DNA of 64,000 bases from contig JAQFVV010006271.1 in assembly GCA_028023455.1 (NCBI GenBank), positions 4,186,173-4,250,172 of the forward strand, in the 5' to 3' direction. This stretch comes from Epiperipatus broadwayi. Its lineage: Eukaryota; Onychophora; Udeonychophora; Euonychophora; Peripatidae. The translations under genes and the position numbers were made by a program. This document shows, piece after piece, positions 37,755 to 52,610 of this stretch (its first letter is position 1; every line of letters starts with the position of its first letter). The notes below the pieces were generated by a model, which had not been told where the DNA came from, did not search any database, and was given only the letters and a program-made list of their open reading frames with translations.

Positions 37755-40567
37755 GTATAACTTATGCCAAGTATGAATAAAACATTATAAATTATGTGTA
37801 TGTATACATAAAAGAGATTTATTTAAAAAGTAGGTTATATAGGTCGTATTTGCGCACACACTGTGATATAATTAATTTTCAAAACCTCAAATAATATTCA
37901 TTTGTTATTTAAATATATTTTGTTTAAATCTACTCATAAAAGATATTACATTCGTAATATTTGTTTTTGATTTAAAATAAAATTTATATTTGTCTCGAAA
38001 ATAGATTCAAACATTGAAAAGTTAAAATAAAATAATTTTCTTTTAGATTTTAAAATCACACCACATTTTTTCAGTTTAAAATAAATGAGGGCTGTTAAGA
38101 AACAATAGCTTTAATTATTTAATGTTCTAGGAGCTTATCTAGAAATACAGCAGATATCCACTTAACGTCGTTTCTTTTAATTAGCAAAAGTTTTTATTAA
38201 ATCAAAGTTTTAATCCAAATGTCTACAGGATAATTAATTATAGAAAATTAATTAAAATTTTGTTAAATTCCTTTGGACATTCAGAAGGATTTTATTGCAG
38301 CTGATAAGATAGCAAATTTTGGAATATTTTTGTAGTGCTCCAGGGCAGTTTTATTGTGTAATTCTGCTATATATAGAAGTTTTTTTTCTTTTGTTTGTCA
38401 TTTTAGTATTCTAGGTGTTTTATTCTAGGAATTCTAGGCATATTTCTGAGAATTCTAGATATTATGCTGAGCTTTTTACATTCTGTGAGTCTAATTGTTG
38501 CTGAGCTTTCTGAGACTTTCTGATGTTCTAATTGCTACTTACCTGCAAACTTAAATATTTCAAGCTGAGTTTTCATATTCAAATAGATTTACCATATTTT
38601 AAAATATTGCTTTAAATCTCTATGAAGCACCCAGCCGTTAAAACTGCAATCATCAAAATAACAGAGTAGAGCCAGCAAGAAGGCTATTTCCCCCTCGGAA
38701 ATGGCTGGCTGCTGCTCCATACCATCTGATGCCATCACATAGGAAACCCTAAAACTGCTACCACTGCTAAAATGTGAACTATAACCAGAGTTTGCTGCCG
38801 AGTCATATGAACACTTCTGACAATCAATCTACCTGAAACTACCTGCAAATGCTTCTAATGAGGTAACCCCAAAACTTAACCCAAGAGCTCTTGTGATTAT
38901 TTCCTCTAATTAATAAGCTATAGCTAATTAAATTGTTTCCATTTTGCTTTACTTTACAATTGTTTCTTTCTCTAAAATGCTGTAATGTAATTAGTATTTT
39001 TCACTCTCTACTCTTGGGTTAATATTTTATATTTATTAATGCGTTTCTTTTCTTTTATTATGTTAATGTGCCAGAATAGTCTTTGACTGAGCGAATTATT
39101 CCCTTTTATTTAAAGCAAGATGCTACCATTAAGGCATTTTAAATTATAAATTGTTTCCCAGTTTGTTATCTCACGAATCACTCATTCAAGGGCTATCCTA
39201 TTCTTATTCCATGTATATCATAATTTTATAGTTTAAAATTCACATGTTATCGATTTTGACCTAATATGAGAATATGTGTGAGGTCAATGAGTAAATAATT
39301 AAGAAATCCATGAGTGTGTAAATAAATTTATGCTTTCTTTTAAAACCCCACAAACATGCATTCTCACATTTTGAAATGTATATTGTTTTGTTTTAATTTC
39401 AAAGCTTGTAATTTGATGTTGAGAATGGGCGGACTTTATTTAAATAATTATTTGGAGAATTGATTAGGCATTTTCTTAATCTAAATAAATCCCTTTTGTA
39501 TACTTTATATACTTTATTTGAGTGTTACTAGTAGGTGTATTGAGTGTTTTGAGACTGCTTTACTTCTCCTAAAGGGGTTTAAATGGCTGAGACTGTTTCC
39601 CCTTTCATTTTCTGTGGTTCCCAGTCAGTGTGTACTCAATGGTCACACCTGGGAAATCGATGCAGCTGTCACCCAGTTGCTAAGTTTTGGATGAGTCCAG
39701 ACTTCGGCTGTCCATGACACCACATTCCTATGGATCAATGGTGAGATGCCCTCCATATTTATCTCATATATCCATTATATAATTTTTCACTTATTTACTA
39801 TTTGCAAAGTGCCAGTGATTTAAATGCATCACTCCCTCCATCCTGTACAGAAATTTCTCAGTAGCATCACCGACCTCCCAATATAATTTGACTATGTCTA
39901 TAAGTATGAATGCCTTGGTCACATCCCCACCTTATAGCTTAACAAGCACCAGTCCATTCTATTATCAAAGTCAAGAAATGTTATATTAAACTTTAATGTT
40001 GCAAAATATTTTATTAAACTCTTTCTAATTTACTCAAAGCACCTCACACATCTTCACAAGCTCTTTTAGGCACATTATTGTAATATTATATTAGCCTGAG
40101 GTATATACCATGTATTAACAACCTCCAAATGTAAACTGTCTTAAATATAATCTTAAATACCATTTTAGTAAACATTGCTGTCTAACATGTGCAGACAGTG
40201 GGCATTTTACATATATTTTTGATATGTTAATAAATCTTTTAAATATTATAAAACCAAATTTGATCCTTTATTTTATTGATCCATATCGCTGTCTTGGTCT
40301 ATATCTTTATACATTTCTTTTGTACCATTCATAGATGTTAGTTAGAAAAACCAAGCTTATCTCATAGTATAGAGTCTCTTTGTTTCTCCCTGACCACCAG
40401 GAACCAGTTAAAAGGTTATATTATTAGTAGCATCAGATGTATAATCATGTAAATGGCATTGTGGAATTTAAACTTTAGATTTGAACTTAGTTTATCTAGA
40501 AGCCAACCCCTCCTAGAGTGTGCAGTTTCATATTCCGGGTGTTAGCGAGATAGACTAATTTGACCAT

Positions 40568-40652
<85 letters not shown>

Positions 40653-41283
40653 CAAAATGGAAGATGGATGACCCATGGGTCTATAATTAGTGGAACATTA
40701 CAAGCATTTTACTGAATATCGCTGAAGAAAAAATCATCCCTATACACCATGTCTCATATCTATAAGTACTATATATTTGTTTGTTAATGGTATATTTATC
40801 CAAGCACCTAGTACAATAATTTCTCAAATCCAGCAAAAAATTTTCTGATAGTACATCTCTCACATTTAACCAGGAAAGTGAAGTTAGCTTCAACAGATTT
40901 AAATAACTGATCTTCCACATTGAACCTTATTATTGGACATTAAATTACAAAATTGTTATTAAAACAATACAGGTTTGTGGTTTCAGACATTCTCTCTCTC
41001 TAATGCCATGCTCTCATAAACTTGCAGATATTAAAGCATTCCTATATCATAAACTTTTATTTAGGTAAGTTCGAATCTGACAGGAAGTATCTTATCACAA
41101 AATATATTTCTAAACTATATAATATTGGATTATGAAAACTATCTGCTTCTACAAACCATCAGAAACTTTTTTCATTAAACAATACCTCCCTATCCTCACT
41201 GGCTCTACACATTGGATATTATTTTCCAATACACCTAATACAATCACCATATTACTAAAATAATACTACCACCATCAAGTCAC
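36236..41283. other. Gene-free interval with (TA)n tracts
   Basis: (TA)n at 37454-37521 (two tracts joined by CAACAA), 37665-37752 (after T9) and 40571-40649. GC-richer blocks lie at about 38600-38900 and 39540-40010 without coding character. A short motif, ATTCTAGG/ATTCTAGA, recurs at 38405-38465. No gene recognised. Confidence 0.5.
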
Positions 41284-41850
41284 TCTATGTATCATATCTC
41301 CATTGCATCAGCTTCTCAACAACACAAAGGATACCTTACCAACTGTCTTCTGCTCTCAAGGTCAAATGTCAGGTAACTACCTGCACATCCATTTACTATG
41401 GGAAATCTTGAGAAAACTTATCTATGCATATACTTATATAATAAAATAGAACAAATGCAGACACACCCTCAATAATTTTCAAATATTTTCTCTACAATTG
41501 ATCACCCCTTTCCTTAATCTATCACTATTATGTGCACTGAACACATTACCATTAAATGAAAAATTAAAGATGCATGAATATTTCGATTGCAAGAACTCTA
41601 TCAATAGAAAAGAGTCATGCATACTTCTGTCTAAGAGTTGGCCTATTCTATCAAAGTCATCTTTATTTTAAAATTTTATGTAAATTAGCAATGATAGTGT
41701 AGATATACATCCAGTTCCATGACCCAATGTATGCTACTTCTATGACTTTTAATAGTTGAAAGCTGACCAAGCACATGCTGGTTTTTTAAATATATTTTAT
41801 GAAAGATTTCTCTATACATGCATTATTTACTATTATTTAATTTCTTATTG
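41284..41850. repeat. Dispersed repeat, copy 2
   Basis: Partner of 35652-36235, with small indels; the flanks on both sides differ, so these are separate insertions rather than one large duplication. Confidence 0.75.
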
Positions 41851-43115
41851 TGTTATATGGTTTTGGAAATATGTTCTGATGTTATATTGATTGCAGAATT
41901 TTTTGTTTGTTTTCAATAGTTTCATTGTATGTATGGATATCTCATAGTAAGTGTAACTTTTTTCATTTAATGTTCTTCTTTTCTTGTTTGTAGAAGGTTG
42001 TTTTCTAATGAGAACTGATTGATAACAAATCTTCCAAGACTTTGTTTTATATAGATTTTTTTTGATTTTTCAAATAACTGATTTATGAATAAACTTCTTT
42101 TACCTGGTTCTTTGATGATAATATAATTCCATATTCATTGTTGCTGATGTGATTAGATGTATATAATAATATATTTTCGGGAGTGAGTGCTGGAGGGATT
42201 TCTGTCATTTGTAGTTGTGATTTTGCCATTACAAAGTATCATGACTAGAGTAACTAATAATGCCAATTTTTATTCTTAATTTGATTCTATTGTGAATTTA
42301 ATTGAAAAGGAAATGTTGCTGATATACGCTCAGATAGATTGTAATGATAATTCAACCATGTAGCCATATATCCAATGTATCATCGTCACAACAAAAAACT
42401 AAACTTTAAGTGGTTAAGTATAAATATTTATAGCTATTGTTTATGCTCTTCCATGTAAATATTGCTGATAAATTGTGACAATCGTAAAACCATAGCCATT
42501 TCTTTATTTTATTGGAAGAATTGTGTGTTATATTGAAGGTATGTTGCTGTTATATAAAAAGTTAATATTTTCATTACAATATCCATAGGGCGAATTGTTC
42601 TTTATGTAATCTGTTATTGCCATTTAATCTTTTACTTATAATAAACAATGCTTCATCACATTGTAGATGAATGAATAATCATTTCATTTCAGTGCTTACC
42701 GATATGCCAGTTTTTTCAATATTCATGATCTTGATTAATTCCACAAATTAGTAGAAACCCTTACAAAGAATTATAGCTTATATACCAAAGAACATACAAC
42801 ATTAAAATGAAAACTTGACAAGTTTTGGCCAGATGTATTTCTAGAACTTACAAAAAGTTGTAATGGAGGGTGATTCTTATGAATTTTGGGTTAAACATAA
42901 AGATGAGAAATTTTATTAAAATATAACATTATTGTTTTTGTATACACTGAGATATTTATGATACGTTCTGAGTTACGTTTGAAATTTTATTCCTATTCTA
43001 AGGAGAAGGTAATTAATCCTCCAAACATACACCATACTATAATATTCAATTTTAGATGTTAAATATAATTAAACTCTCAATCCAAGTCATGGAATAAAGA
43101 CAGAAAAAATAAGAA
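41851..43115. other. Gene-free AT-rich interval
   Basis: No sustained frame, no repeat seen. Confidence 0.55.
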
Positions 43116-43492
43116 TAGTTGTCTTACCTTTGTACATCAAGATAATTATTTGGATCAATCTTAAGCATCTTGGAATAGAGAGAATGAATATATCAAAGTT
43201 AGTTGTTTTACATTTATACATCAAGACAATTATATAGTTCAATCTTAAGCATCTTGGAATGAGAATGTGAATATATCAAATTGTTCATTTTACTTAGATT
43301 TCTTTTTTATATCCTATTAACATTTGTGACATATTAAAATGTACTATGTACCTATATTAGATGTTATACATAATGTAAAATTTCTTGAGTATTGATTTCA
43401 AGTATAACATCTTCTATTAATGAGATGTAGCAAATGTTAATATTTTCAAGTGTTAATAGGATATAAAAAAGAAATATAAGTAAAGTGAATAA
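43116..43492. repeat. 84-bp tandem duplication followed by an inverted repeat
   Basis: Copies at 43116-43198 and 43200-43280 share CAATCTTAAGCATCTTGGAAT and flanks. Immediately after, 43281-43321 and 43452-43492 are 41-bp imperfect reverse complements (TTATATCCTATTAAC / GTTAATAGGATATAA) with a loop of about 130 nt. Confidence 0.8.
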
Positions 43493-43974
43493 TTTAATAT
43501 AATGAAGCTCTCATTCAAAGGTGTTTAAGATTCATCTATATAAATTGCATTTAGACATAAAGATGGGGGAGCTATTAATATATTTTCAAAATCTTTATCT
43601 TGTGATTTGGATTAAGAGTTTATTCATATTAAACATTGCTCATTGAATATTAATGTACAGCATGCACTGAGGGAAAGTTGATTACTTTCATAGAATTACA
43701 GTTTGACACTGCACTAGTAAAATTTTTTGATTATTTACAAATCTTGTTTCTATTATCAATATTGGATTTTTTATACATATTTTTGTGTTGATCCTATGAA
43801 GATCTCTTATACTTGTTATTATGATGGGTTGTATCCATTACAACTCTAGCATTGCTATGACAGTTCAGGAAATGATTATGAATTTGTCTAATATGAAAAT
43901 TTAATAACCTTCATCTTTTCATATAAAATGTTTGATTTCATTTTTTTTAGTTTTTCAATTGTTTTATTTTATTT

Positions 43975-44150
43975 AAAAGTTTTCATTCTGCTTCCTTTTG
44001 CAATTTTTTAGTGTGTTCTTCAGAGACTGTCATTATACCTAGTAAAGGGATATTAAACATGTGATAGTAAATTTTAATTATTTTTCTAGAAGAAAAATTT
44101 CTGCATCTGTTAGATATTTAGGACTAAGATTTTTAACTAACCAAGTTGGT
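43975..44150 (-). pseudogene. Possible relic of a PLE N-terminal region
   Basis: On - from about 44130 the translation NLSPKYLTDAEIFLLEK followed by LKFT fits the conserved PLE N-terminal block (NLS..LT..E..LL.KGL.F; compare NLSDLKLNDRELDNLGKGLNF in PLE-A). A Lys/Glu-rich helix follows. Surrounding frames are broken and no RT is visible. Confidence 0.4.
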
Positions 44151-44991
44151 AATTTTGTTTACGCTATATGACTTTCATTTGCCTCAGTAGGTTTATATTT
44201 TCTTTTCCCATTGTTTAATTTTTTATACAATTTAGAATATGATTTTCCTTCTGCTCAAAAATATTTGTGAAGTTTTCAACTAAGTTTATTTGTTAGAAAA
44301 TATTCTATATTGGTCATACAGCTCTAGAATTGATATGTAAAAAAAATAATATTTTATGCTTTCTCTCAACTGAGTCTTAATTGCTTTCTGAGATATTTCT
44401 GTGTTATCCAGAAATAGATTGGTGACTTTGTAGCAAATCCTTATAAACAATCCATTCAGATTTTACATTTGCATAATAAAACTAACTGTAAATGGAGGTT
44501 ATTTGGAAATCATTTACTCTTTCATTGGCTTTTGAAGTTACTTTGCAGTTAGATCCAGGGTTTAATGAAGGCATTATTTCCGAGATTAATACAGTTTATC
44601 TGATCAATAGATTTTTTTTCTTTATCACACAAGCAAATATATTTATTGCTCTTATAGTTATCTAATGTCATATATTTTAGTTTTTTTTAAAATTTTCTAA
44701 AATTCAATTTAATACTTCTGCTATTCTTAAACTGTAATCTCTTTTAGTAATATATACATTTTAGATTCATTTTAGTTTCTTCATTGTTTTAATGATGTAC
44801 ATGATATATGTTTATTCTCTCATCCACATATTTCACATGACATTCTTTATTCTAATTCCCAATATATAATTTCAAACTTTGTTGAATCATCGGAAATATA
44901 TGCATTGACTCTCTTTTAAGTGTTTAAGTTCAATATATGCATGTAAGAATTAAAAAAAGAAAATCTGTTTAAAGCCATTATTTCAATATAT

Positions 44992-46637
44992 TGTACCAAT
45001 ATTGAAATTGGCACATAATAATTTATCTAAAAAATAAGTTATAAAAAACTAAAGTTTCATTATTAAACAAAAATTATTTGTTAAAAGAATATGTATTTAA
45101 AAGTTTAGAAGTTTTATTGCAGTTTGTTTAGTAAACATAAAAGTCAAAGAGTTTTTAAAAATAAAAGTTACAATTAATTAATTAAAAGTGGGGAGGGGGA
45201 GTTTGCATCAGAAAAGTCAAACTAAAAGCTTTATAAAAGAAGTAAAGAGTTTATTATTATTAGTTGAAATATAATTTAAAAGGTTTAAAAATATAAATCT
45301 CTTTTCATTTGAGTTTAAGTAAAAGAAAAAGTCATCTTAAAAAAATAAATAGTAAATTGTATTAAAATATACATGTGCATAAATAATTAATATAAGTTTG
45401 TTAATAAAATATACATGCGAATGCAAATAATATATATGCGTGTTAAATATTATAAATAAATGAATGTTAAAGAATTAAAAAACAACACATTTGCAATGCT
45501 ACTAATTAAAAACAAAAAAAACAACACACTTGCATTGCTATTAATTAAACGATCTTCCAAAACACATTGTCAAAACATTATCAAAGGAATTTTGACAACA
45601 GATATTGCTGGAGGATATAAAAAAGAAAAACATTTCACAGGTTTAAATAGTAAAATTTTATCAGAAAATCAGTTCAGAAAAACATTCAGTCTAGTCTAGA
45701 GATAACAGTGCAGTTTATTATGTATCCAGAAACAGAAATGCAGTGCTGAGCAGCTTTTGCGAACATATGCTTTTACTTCAGCCCTTAGTCTGATAAGATC
45801 AGTAAGATCTGCCCATGAAATAATGTCTTCATAACTGCTGAAGAATCTACATCAATATCTAATTGTCTCCAGGAATAATACCAACTAATAATGATTAAAT
45901 TTTCGCAGGAAAACTTTGAATGTAACTGGTTAGATATACTTCATTAAAAGCAGCAAACAACAAGCAGTATACCCATTCAAAATCCTAGGTAAATAACATT
46001 TTATTCTTATATTCTTTCCTAAGTAGCCAATGCATTTGTAAAACATTCATGTGAATCCTCCAAGAGTCTAATTGTATAAACTCTATATCATACAGAAAAT
46101 GAACTATTGATATGTGTGTTTAAGTTTCAAATGCTATTTAATGATTTATTATTGTATATGTGAGTTGATGAGTTAAATATGTGTGTGATAAAAATACCAA
46201 TACTATATTAATTAAAAAATTATCAAGATATTTAAATTTAGTAAATTAATGTTAGTTAATAAATTGTCTTTAAACTTAAACTTTATTTGCTGGTCAATAC
46301 TTTTTACCAACCTTTTCATTAATTCTTTCCACCACTAATTTTGTATAATCTGTTAGTTATTACAAATAGCTGAGCTAGTCTATGAGTATAACTTAGGTGT
46401 TGAGTTATTGGCCATTGTTTAAAGTGTGTTGCTTATTCTTTCTGAATAGATAACTGGTGCCTGTGTTTACACAAATCAAAGAAAGTGCTTTGAACTTGGT
46501 GTTGAACTCAACAGTCGAAAAGAAGTTATGTCCTGGAAATGTAATACTAGTTATATATTTTATAACTATCATTTGGACATACAACTTTCTGATTATGTTC
46601 TTCTCTGCCTAAAATACCCATATTCGAACTCGGTACA
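44992..46637 (+). repeat. 1.65-kb repeat with TGTACC...GGTACA ends (candidate solo LTR), copy 1
   Basis: It starts TGTACCAATATTG and ends CTCGGTACA; the terminal 6 bp are inverted. The element at 55934-57565 is the same sequence in the opposite orientation, diverged by eye by roughly a fifth. TG...CA ends, the length and the absence of a gene fit a solo LTR. The flanks are TATAT/ATATA, so a target duplication cannot be judged. The 79-codon frame at 45460-45699 is not conserved in the other copy. Confidence 0.6.
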
Positions 46638-48011
<1,374 letters not shown>

Positions 48012-48021
48012 ATGGATTTGT

Positions 48022-48060
<39 letters not shown>

Positions 48061-48070
48061 CAAATCCATT

Positions 48071-48110
<40 letters not shown>
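48012..48110. repeat. Palindrome around (TA)n, then a second (TA)n
   Basis: ATGGATTTGTT (48012-48022) and AACAAATCCAT (48059-48069) flank the first (TA)n. The second tract (48076-48110) is the insertion point of the LTR element. Confidence 0.9.
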
Positions 48111-48113
<3 letters not shown>

Positions 48114-50576
48114 ACCGGTATAAATCCACCACGCTTACTCATACACAGTACCCGAGTTCAAACCCAGCCCACGCTTAAGAATAAAATCCAAAACGCCAAC
48201 TGAATTCAAACCCAAACCCCGGTATGACTAACCGATGATGACTTTATAACAGCACGGGGTTATCCCTTTTCTAGCTCAGCTCAGAACATAGACTAATTCT
48301 TACAGTTAGTGATATATATATATTTATTATACTCCAGATATTGGAACGGTCATTCATGTAACGTACATATTCAAGTTGCCAATACAGACAGTAAGTGACT
48401 ACCTAGACTTAGAGAGTAATAAGGTGGAGGACACAAAAATTAGATTAAATAAAGTGTTTAATAAGGAAATTAGAAAGCATATAAATATAACATTCAACAG
48501 TACGGTAAGACTTCGATGAATCCTCTTGTATTTAGCTACTAGTCTTTAACAATCATTTTATCTCATGAACAAACTCATGCCAATAGCTGTGTAGTTAAAT
48601 GATTGACGGGTGGCTAAGAGAATCAGAGTATTTGAGCATTGAAAAGATATTTATCAAAAGGGTTTTATTAACTTATTTTATTCGAATAGACTCGAGCCGT
48701 TACGTAGATGGACAGTTGGAAGTGGTTTTATATAAATACGGCATGGAAGATAGATGTACTGGTGGTTGCCTAATTCAAGAGCCCTACAGTAATCACTTGT
48801 GGTGCATTAACAGAATACCGGGCGGCTTGTACTTTGACAAGGCTTAATGCCCCCAAGTAGCTCCGGGACACGACAACCAGCTGGGATCATTTCGAACCCG
48901 GTGATCCAAGAGATTACCTGGGAAAGAAACTGCTTTCAATCCCCAATGGTAGAATGGCGAGACGCTAACTTCAGCGAAGGGAAGGCATTGCCACAGACAT
49001 CAAAGACGAGTACTTGAAGTGGATTTTTGAAAGAAATTATACAAAACCTGGAATCTATTCGTCTGTTTCTACGCCACAGGCTGAGATCCTTATCCCAATA
49101 AAATATAGCGGAATTAAACTGACCGCGAGAACAATAATTAATTAAATTTACTCTGAAACCCTTAACCCTCCAGGTTGACAGGCGGTAGCGATAGTATTAA
49201 ATCATACAGTGAGTTATTTCTCATATCATACATGACATTAATATAACATTTTAAAACCAATATAATATTTAACATTGAACCTTAGATTGCAATTATATGG
49301 CCACATAAAATAGAATAATAAAGGGATTCAACATTTACCAACTCGAAATATAAAAGAATATTTAATTCAGAAAACGAAATTTACTTTTAAAATAACTTGC
49401 TCATTATTGTACACTAGTTTTACACAGAGTTGGGAAATATTACTATTGGCATCGTTTGTTTATGGAATACGCAACACAAAAAAAATATAAATGCATTCAT
49501 TTAAATTATTATTACTCTTAATTACAATTTTTATAAATTATTTCTAAAGACTAGAGCGGAGGATTAAAAGAAAAGAAAATTTACTGACAGGTTAAACAAT
49601 AGCATTATAAACAACATAAAAACTTACATGTACTTTATTTGATTGATAACATTAAGCTCGGGAGAAAGTTAAAAGTTCGTGTAACACAGTTACTCTTCTT
49701 TCTTCATCTGGCTTGGCTTTTCCCGATTGATATTTCCGACGAACATAGGCGCGCATATTGAAAGTTATTTGCAAGGCATTGTCAATTTGAAGATTGGAAG
49801 CTGGAAACTATGAAGCACAAACAACATGATCAGTCAGCGGCACGAAGATTCAATTTGGCAGGGCAGAGATCAGCTCCTGGCACTTAGCCCATCCACATTG
49901 CGGTTTACAGGTGAGCTTCTTAACAAAGTTCTAGGAATTACTCTAGCAGCTGCAGTGCTGTCTTAAGACTACCTCTCTCAACCACGTCAAAAGTTAGAAT
50001 AAGTTTTTTCTAAGATGGCCTCGATTGACCTTTCCGCCTGATTTTTGTGTTTAAGCTCCTCCTACTTTCTCTAGCCTCCAGCCATCCAGCTTGACCATAC
50101 AACATTAATTATCCATTCCATTGTCCTTTTACTTTAATATGCAATTTTTGAATTGACACGGTAATTACAAATCTACATTTCTTATCTAATTTCGAATACA
50201 ATTTAATTACTCTGTACATTTGTGTAATTTAGATTTTAATTAAAAACACTGATCAAAGGAATGTGACTTTTGATCAGTATTTTTAAATGACTTTGTACAA
50301 TTTTAAAAAAAAACTAAAATTCAAACAAATACGCCCGCAATAAACTTTAAATTAAATTGATATAAATCCACAAACCACGCACACACGAATATTATCTCAT
50401 GGTTTGTGACATTTATATACGGAATCTTACCTATTGATTTACAAAACATAAAATATATAACTAATTTTTTTATTATGACTGAAAATAGACAAATCTCACT
50501 GCGGGCAGATAGTGGTTCGAATTACCGTACTTAAAACACATGAAACGAAGATCGGTTCTTCGATCTGTCTGTTTCA
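48111..50576 (-). repeat. 3' LTR (2466 bp)
   Basis: TGTACCGG...CTGTTTCA on +, so TG...CA on both strands. Near its 5' end on - a hairpin CGAAGA...TCTTCG lies at about 50547-50562. An 82-codon frame antisense to the element (48599-48847) recurs in the other LTR with one Trp/Arg change; with such young LTRs this is no evidence of selection. Confidence 0.9.
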
Positions 50577-50587
50577 TTTCTTCTCAC
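50577..50587 (-). other. Polypurine tract
   Basis: GTGAGAAGAAA on -, directly before the 3' LTR start TGAAACAGAC. This is the usual primer for plus-strand synthesis. Confidence 0.75.
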
Positions 50588-50799
50588 TTTATAAAAAAAA
50601 CAACAAAAAAAAATGATTATACATAATTCTCTGGGTAACACATTTTTTTTTTCTTACAACATTTGATTGACCTCGGAGAACAGTCTGGGTGAGGGTTTGA
50701 AATTAATATTTACAAAATTGGGTGAATTACCGTAGTCCCTTTACTCATCATCATATGCATGTCACAGTGGTCGCTTACCGGGTTATCATTTTGTTATTT

Positions 50800-51921
50800 C
50801 TATCTTCTCCCTGGGTCGGGAGGTATATAGGGTTTTAATGGCCTGGTATTATAACTACACTGTTCCCATTCCCTTTTTGTTGGATACAAGTCCCCATAGT
50901 CGATCTGGTTTAGCAGTTCTACAGCTTTTTCGAACGACATGGGGCAACTCCCCAGCATTATCCTTCGCACCCATGGTGGTAAGTTATGTACGACGATACG
51001 AGTAATGTGCTGCTCCGTGTAGTTAAAAGTGGTGAGGGATTTAAATATCATCGCTTGGTGCGTGAAGAAGGCTGCAAAACTCTGTCTGCTACTTTCGTCA
51101 TACTTCAAATTCGAGAACTTGTGTAACAGTCCCTCCTGTTTCTCCACACTCCAATACCTTTTCAAAATGGCTTCTTCGTATCCTCGCATGGTACTCGGTG
51201 GTTGTTTCAATAATTTCCACCACGCCTTCGCAGATTCCCTCAGATAATGGCTGGCGACCATTACCCTCTCCTTTTCACTCATCGGGTGAAAGCACAGAAA
51301 TTCTCTAATGCTGTCCAGATGCACGGCTGGATTTTCCCCGGGGTCTCCTCTAAACGTCTGAATCTGGATAGATGATCTCACATGAGGAATGTTAATCACC
51401 CTCGTTGGTCTGTCTACGGCCTGCTCTCTTTTTATTTCTTTTTCCTTGTCGCTAGTCCCAATTGTCACTATGAGGTTTTCATGCTGGCCCTGCGCCTCGG
51501 TTTGCCTTTCTAATTCAACATTTTTGACGTCTAGGTCCTGGCCTGTCTTCTCTTCGATGGCTACTTCGCTCAGAGTGTCTAATCCCATTGGAATGGTTTG
51601 GTCCTCATCTCCCTTCTTCGCACTAATATTTGCTTTACCTTCCCTACCTGTTTTAACGTCCGACCCCATACGCCATTCTTCAATCCTTAACATCCTCGCC
51701 ATCATCGCCATCATGATCTTCCTGTCCTCCCTCATCTCCTCGAGGATCGCGTCAAACTTCCTATCGCGATCGCGCTCCCTCTGTTTGGTGTTCCTCTCTG
51801 ATCGTCCAAAACTTTTTTTTTTATCCTGAAACTTCTTAAACACAATTTCGTGGTCGCTGGATGTGTCCGACGTCTCTGCACCAGTCGCGGACACATGCTC
51901 GCTTCCTTCTATTTCCGCCAT
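50800..51921 (-). CDS. Retrotransposon Gag-like protein
   Basis: Structural protein expected to form the virus-like particle that packages element RNA. 373 residues from ATG 51919-51921 (MAEIEGSEH), chosen because G at -3 and G at +4 give a strong context; the first in-frame ATG, 51997-51999, has T at -3 and would add 26 residues. Residues ~15-30 are acidic/Ser-rich. Residues 39-84 form a highly charged, Met-rich helix (RERDRDRKFDAILEEM...). An acidic linker follows. A retrotransposon gag domain lies at about 186-344, with IQTFRGDPGENPAVHLDSI, the hallmark A.AWW.LL (WW at 234-235), YEEAILKRYW and FS.LKYDE..S...F. It ends PPDPGRR with no CCHC zinc knuckle, which most Ty3/gypsy gags have. The frame is intact, unlike every PLE frame around it, in keeping with a recent insertion. 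Confidence 0.85.
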   Translation of the reverse strand: MAEIEGSEHVSATGAETSDTSSDHEIVFKKFQDKKKSFGRSERNTKQRERDRDRKFDAILEEMREDRKIMMAMMARMLRIEEWRMGSDVKTGREGKANISAKKGDEDQTIPMGLDTLSEVAIEEKTGQDLDVKNVELERQTEAQGQHENLIVTIGTSDKEKEIKREQAVDRPTRVINIPHVRSSIQIQTFRGDPGENPAVHLDSIREFLCFHPMSEKERVMVASHYLRESAKAWWKLLKQPPSTMRGYEEAILKRYWSVEKQEGLLHKFSNLKYDESSRQSFAAFFTHQAMIFKSLTTFNYTEQHITRIVVHNLPPWVRRIMLGSCPMSFEKAVELLNQIDYGDLYPTKREWEQCSYNTRPLKPYIPPDPGRR

Positions 51922-52577
51922 TTCCTGTTCGTTTTTACTTATAAATGTCTCAAGCATAAGAATTCGCTTTGTACAACACTTTGATTTGTATAGATACATA
52001 AAGATACTGACCCCTGCTCCTAGTGCCAAATCCTCCCCCGCTGCTGATACTGTTTGTGTGGCTTCCTTCCTTTCTCTTTTTTCTTCCTTCGCCTACGTTC
52101 CGTATGGTTTCTGTTATCCAAGCTTTTCACTGTTAAAAAAAATTTTTTTTTTTATTTTTACTTAAGTATATACAACATGACATGTTTAAATCCTTACAAA
52201 AAAAATACAGGGAAAAAAAAACTTAATTTCACTCAGTTCGCACTGTTCTCCTCAGTCCTATAATATAAACATATTAATAATGGGTATATAACATAGTATT
52301 TTTTTTGTATTTCTGTCAGTAATTCTCTCTTTTTATTTATAGACCACCATTCTCTCTTTTGAACCCAACAAGACTCACCACTGCTGCATTGACAAACATG
52401 TTTGCTGACAAATTTATTTGAAAGGCGCCAGCCAGCAACATGTGACCAATAGATAGTTTAATCCACTGATCCCCCAAATATATACTTTTTACATGACCTC
52501 ATCATCATTTGATTTCAGATTAATGTTTTATATAGGGAACGATTAAAATTAACTCTTTGATAAGATTTTTATATTAT

Positions 52578-52610
<33 letters not shown>

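Noticed and set aside
48599-48847. 82-codon ORF on + in both LTRs as a gene
   Set aside because: It is antisense to the element, without a recognisable domain; its presence in both LTRs follows from their near-identity.
51389-51829. 146-codon ORF opposite gag
   Set aside because: It mirrors the gag frame on the other strand; Ser/Leu-rich shadow.
52029-52029. Gag start at 52029
   Set aside because: The codon is TTG; the first ATG is 51999 and the best context is at 51921.
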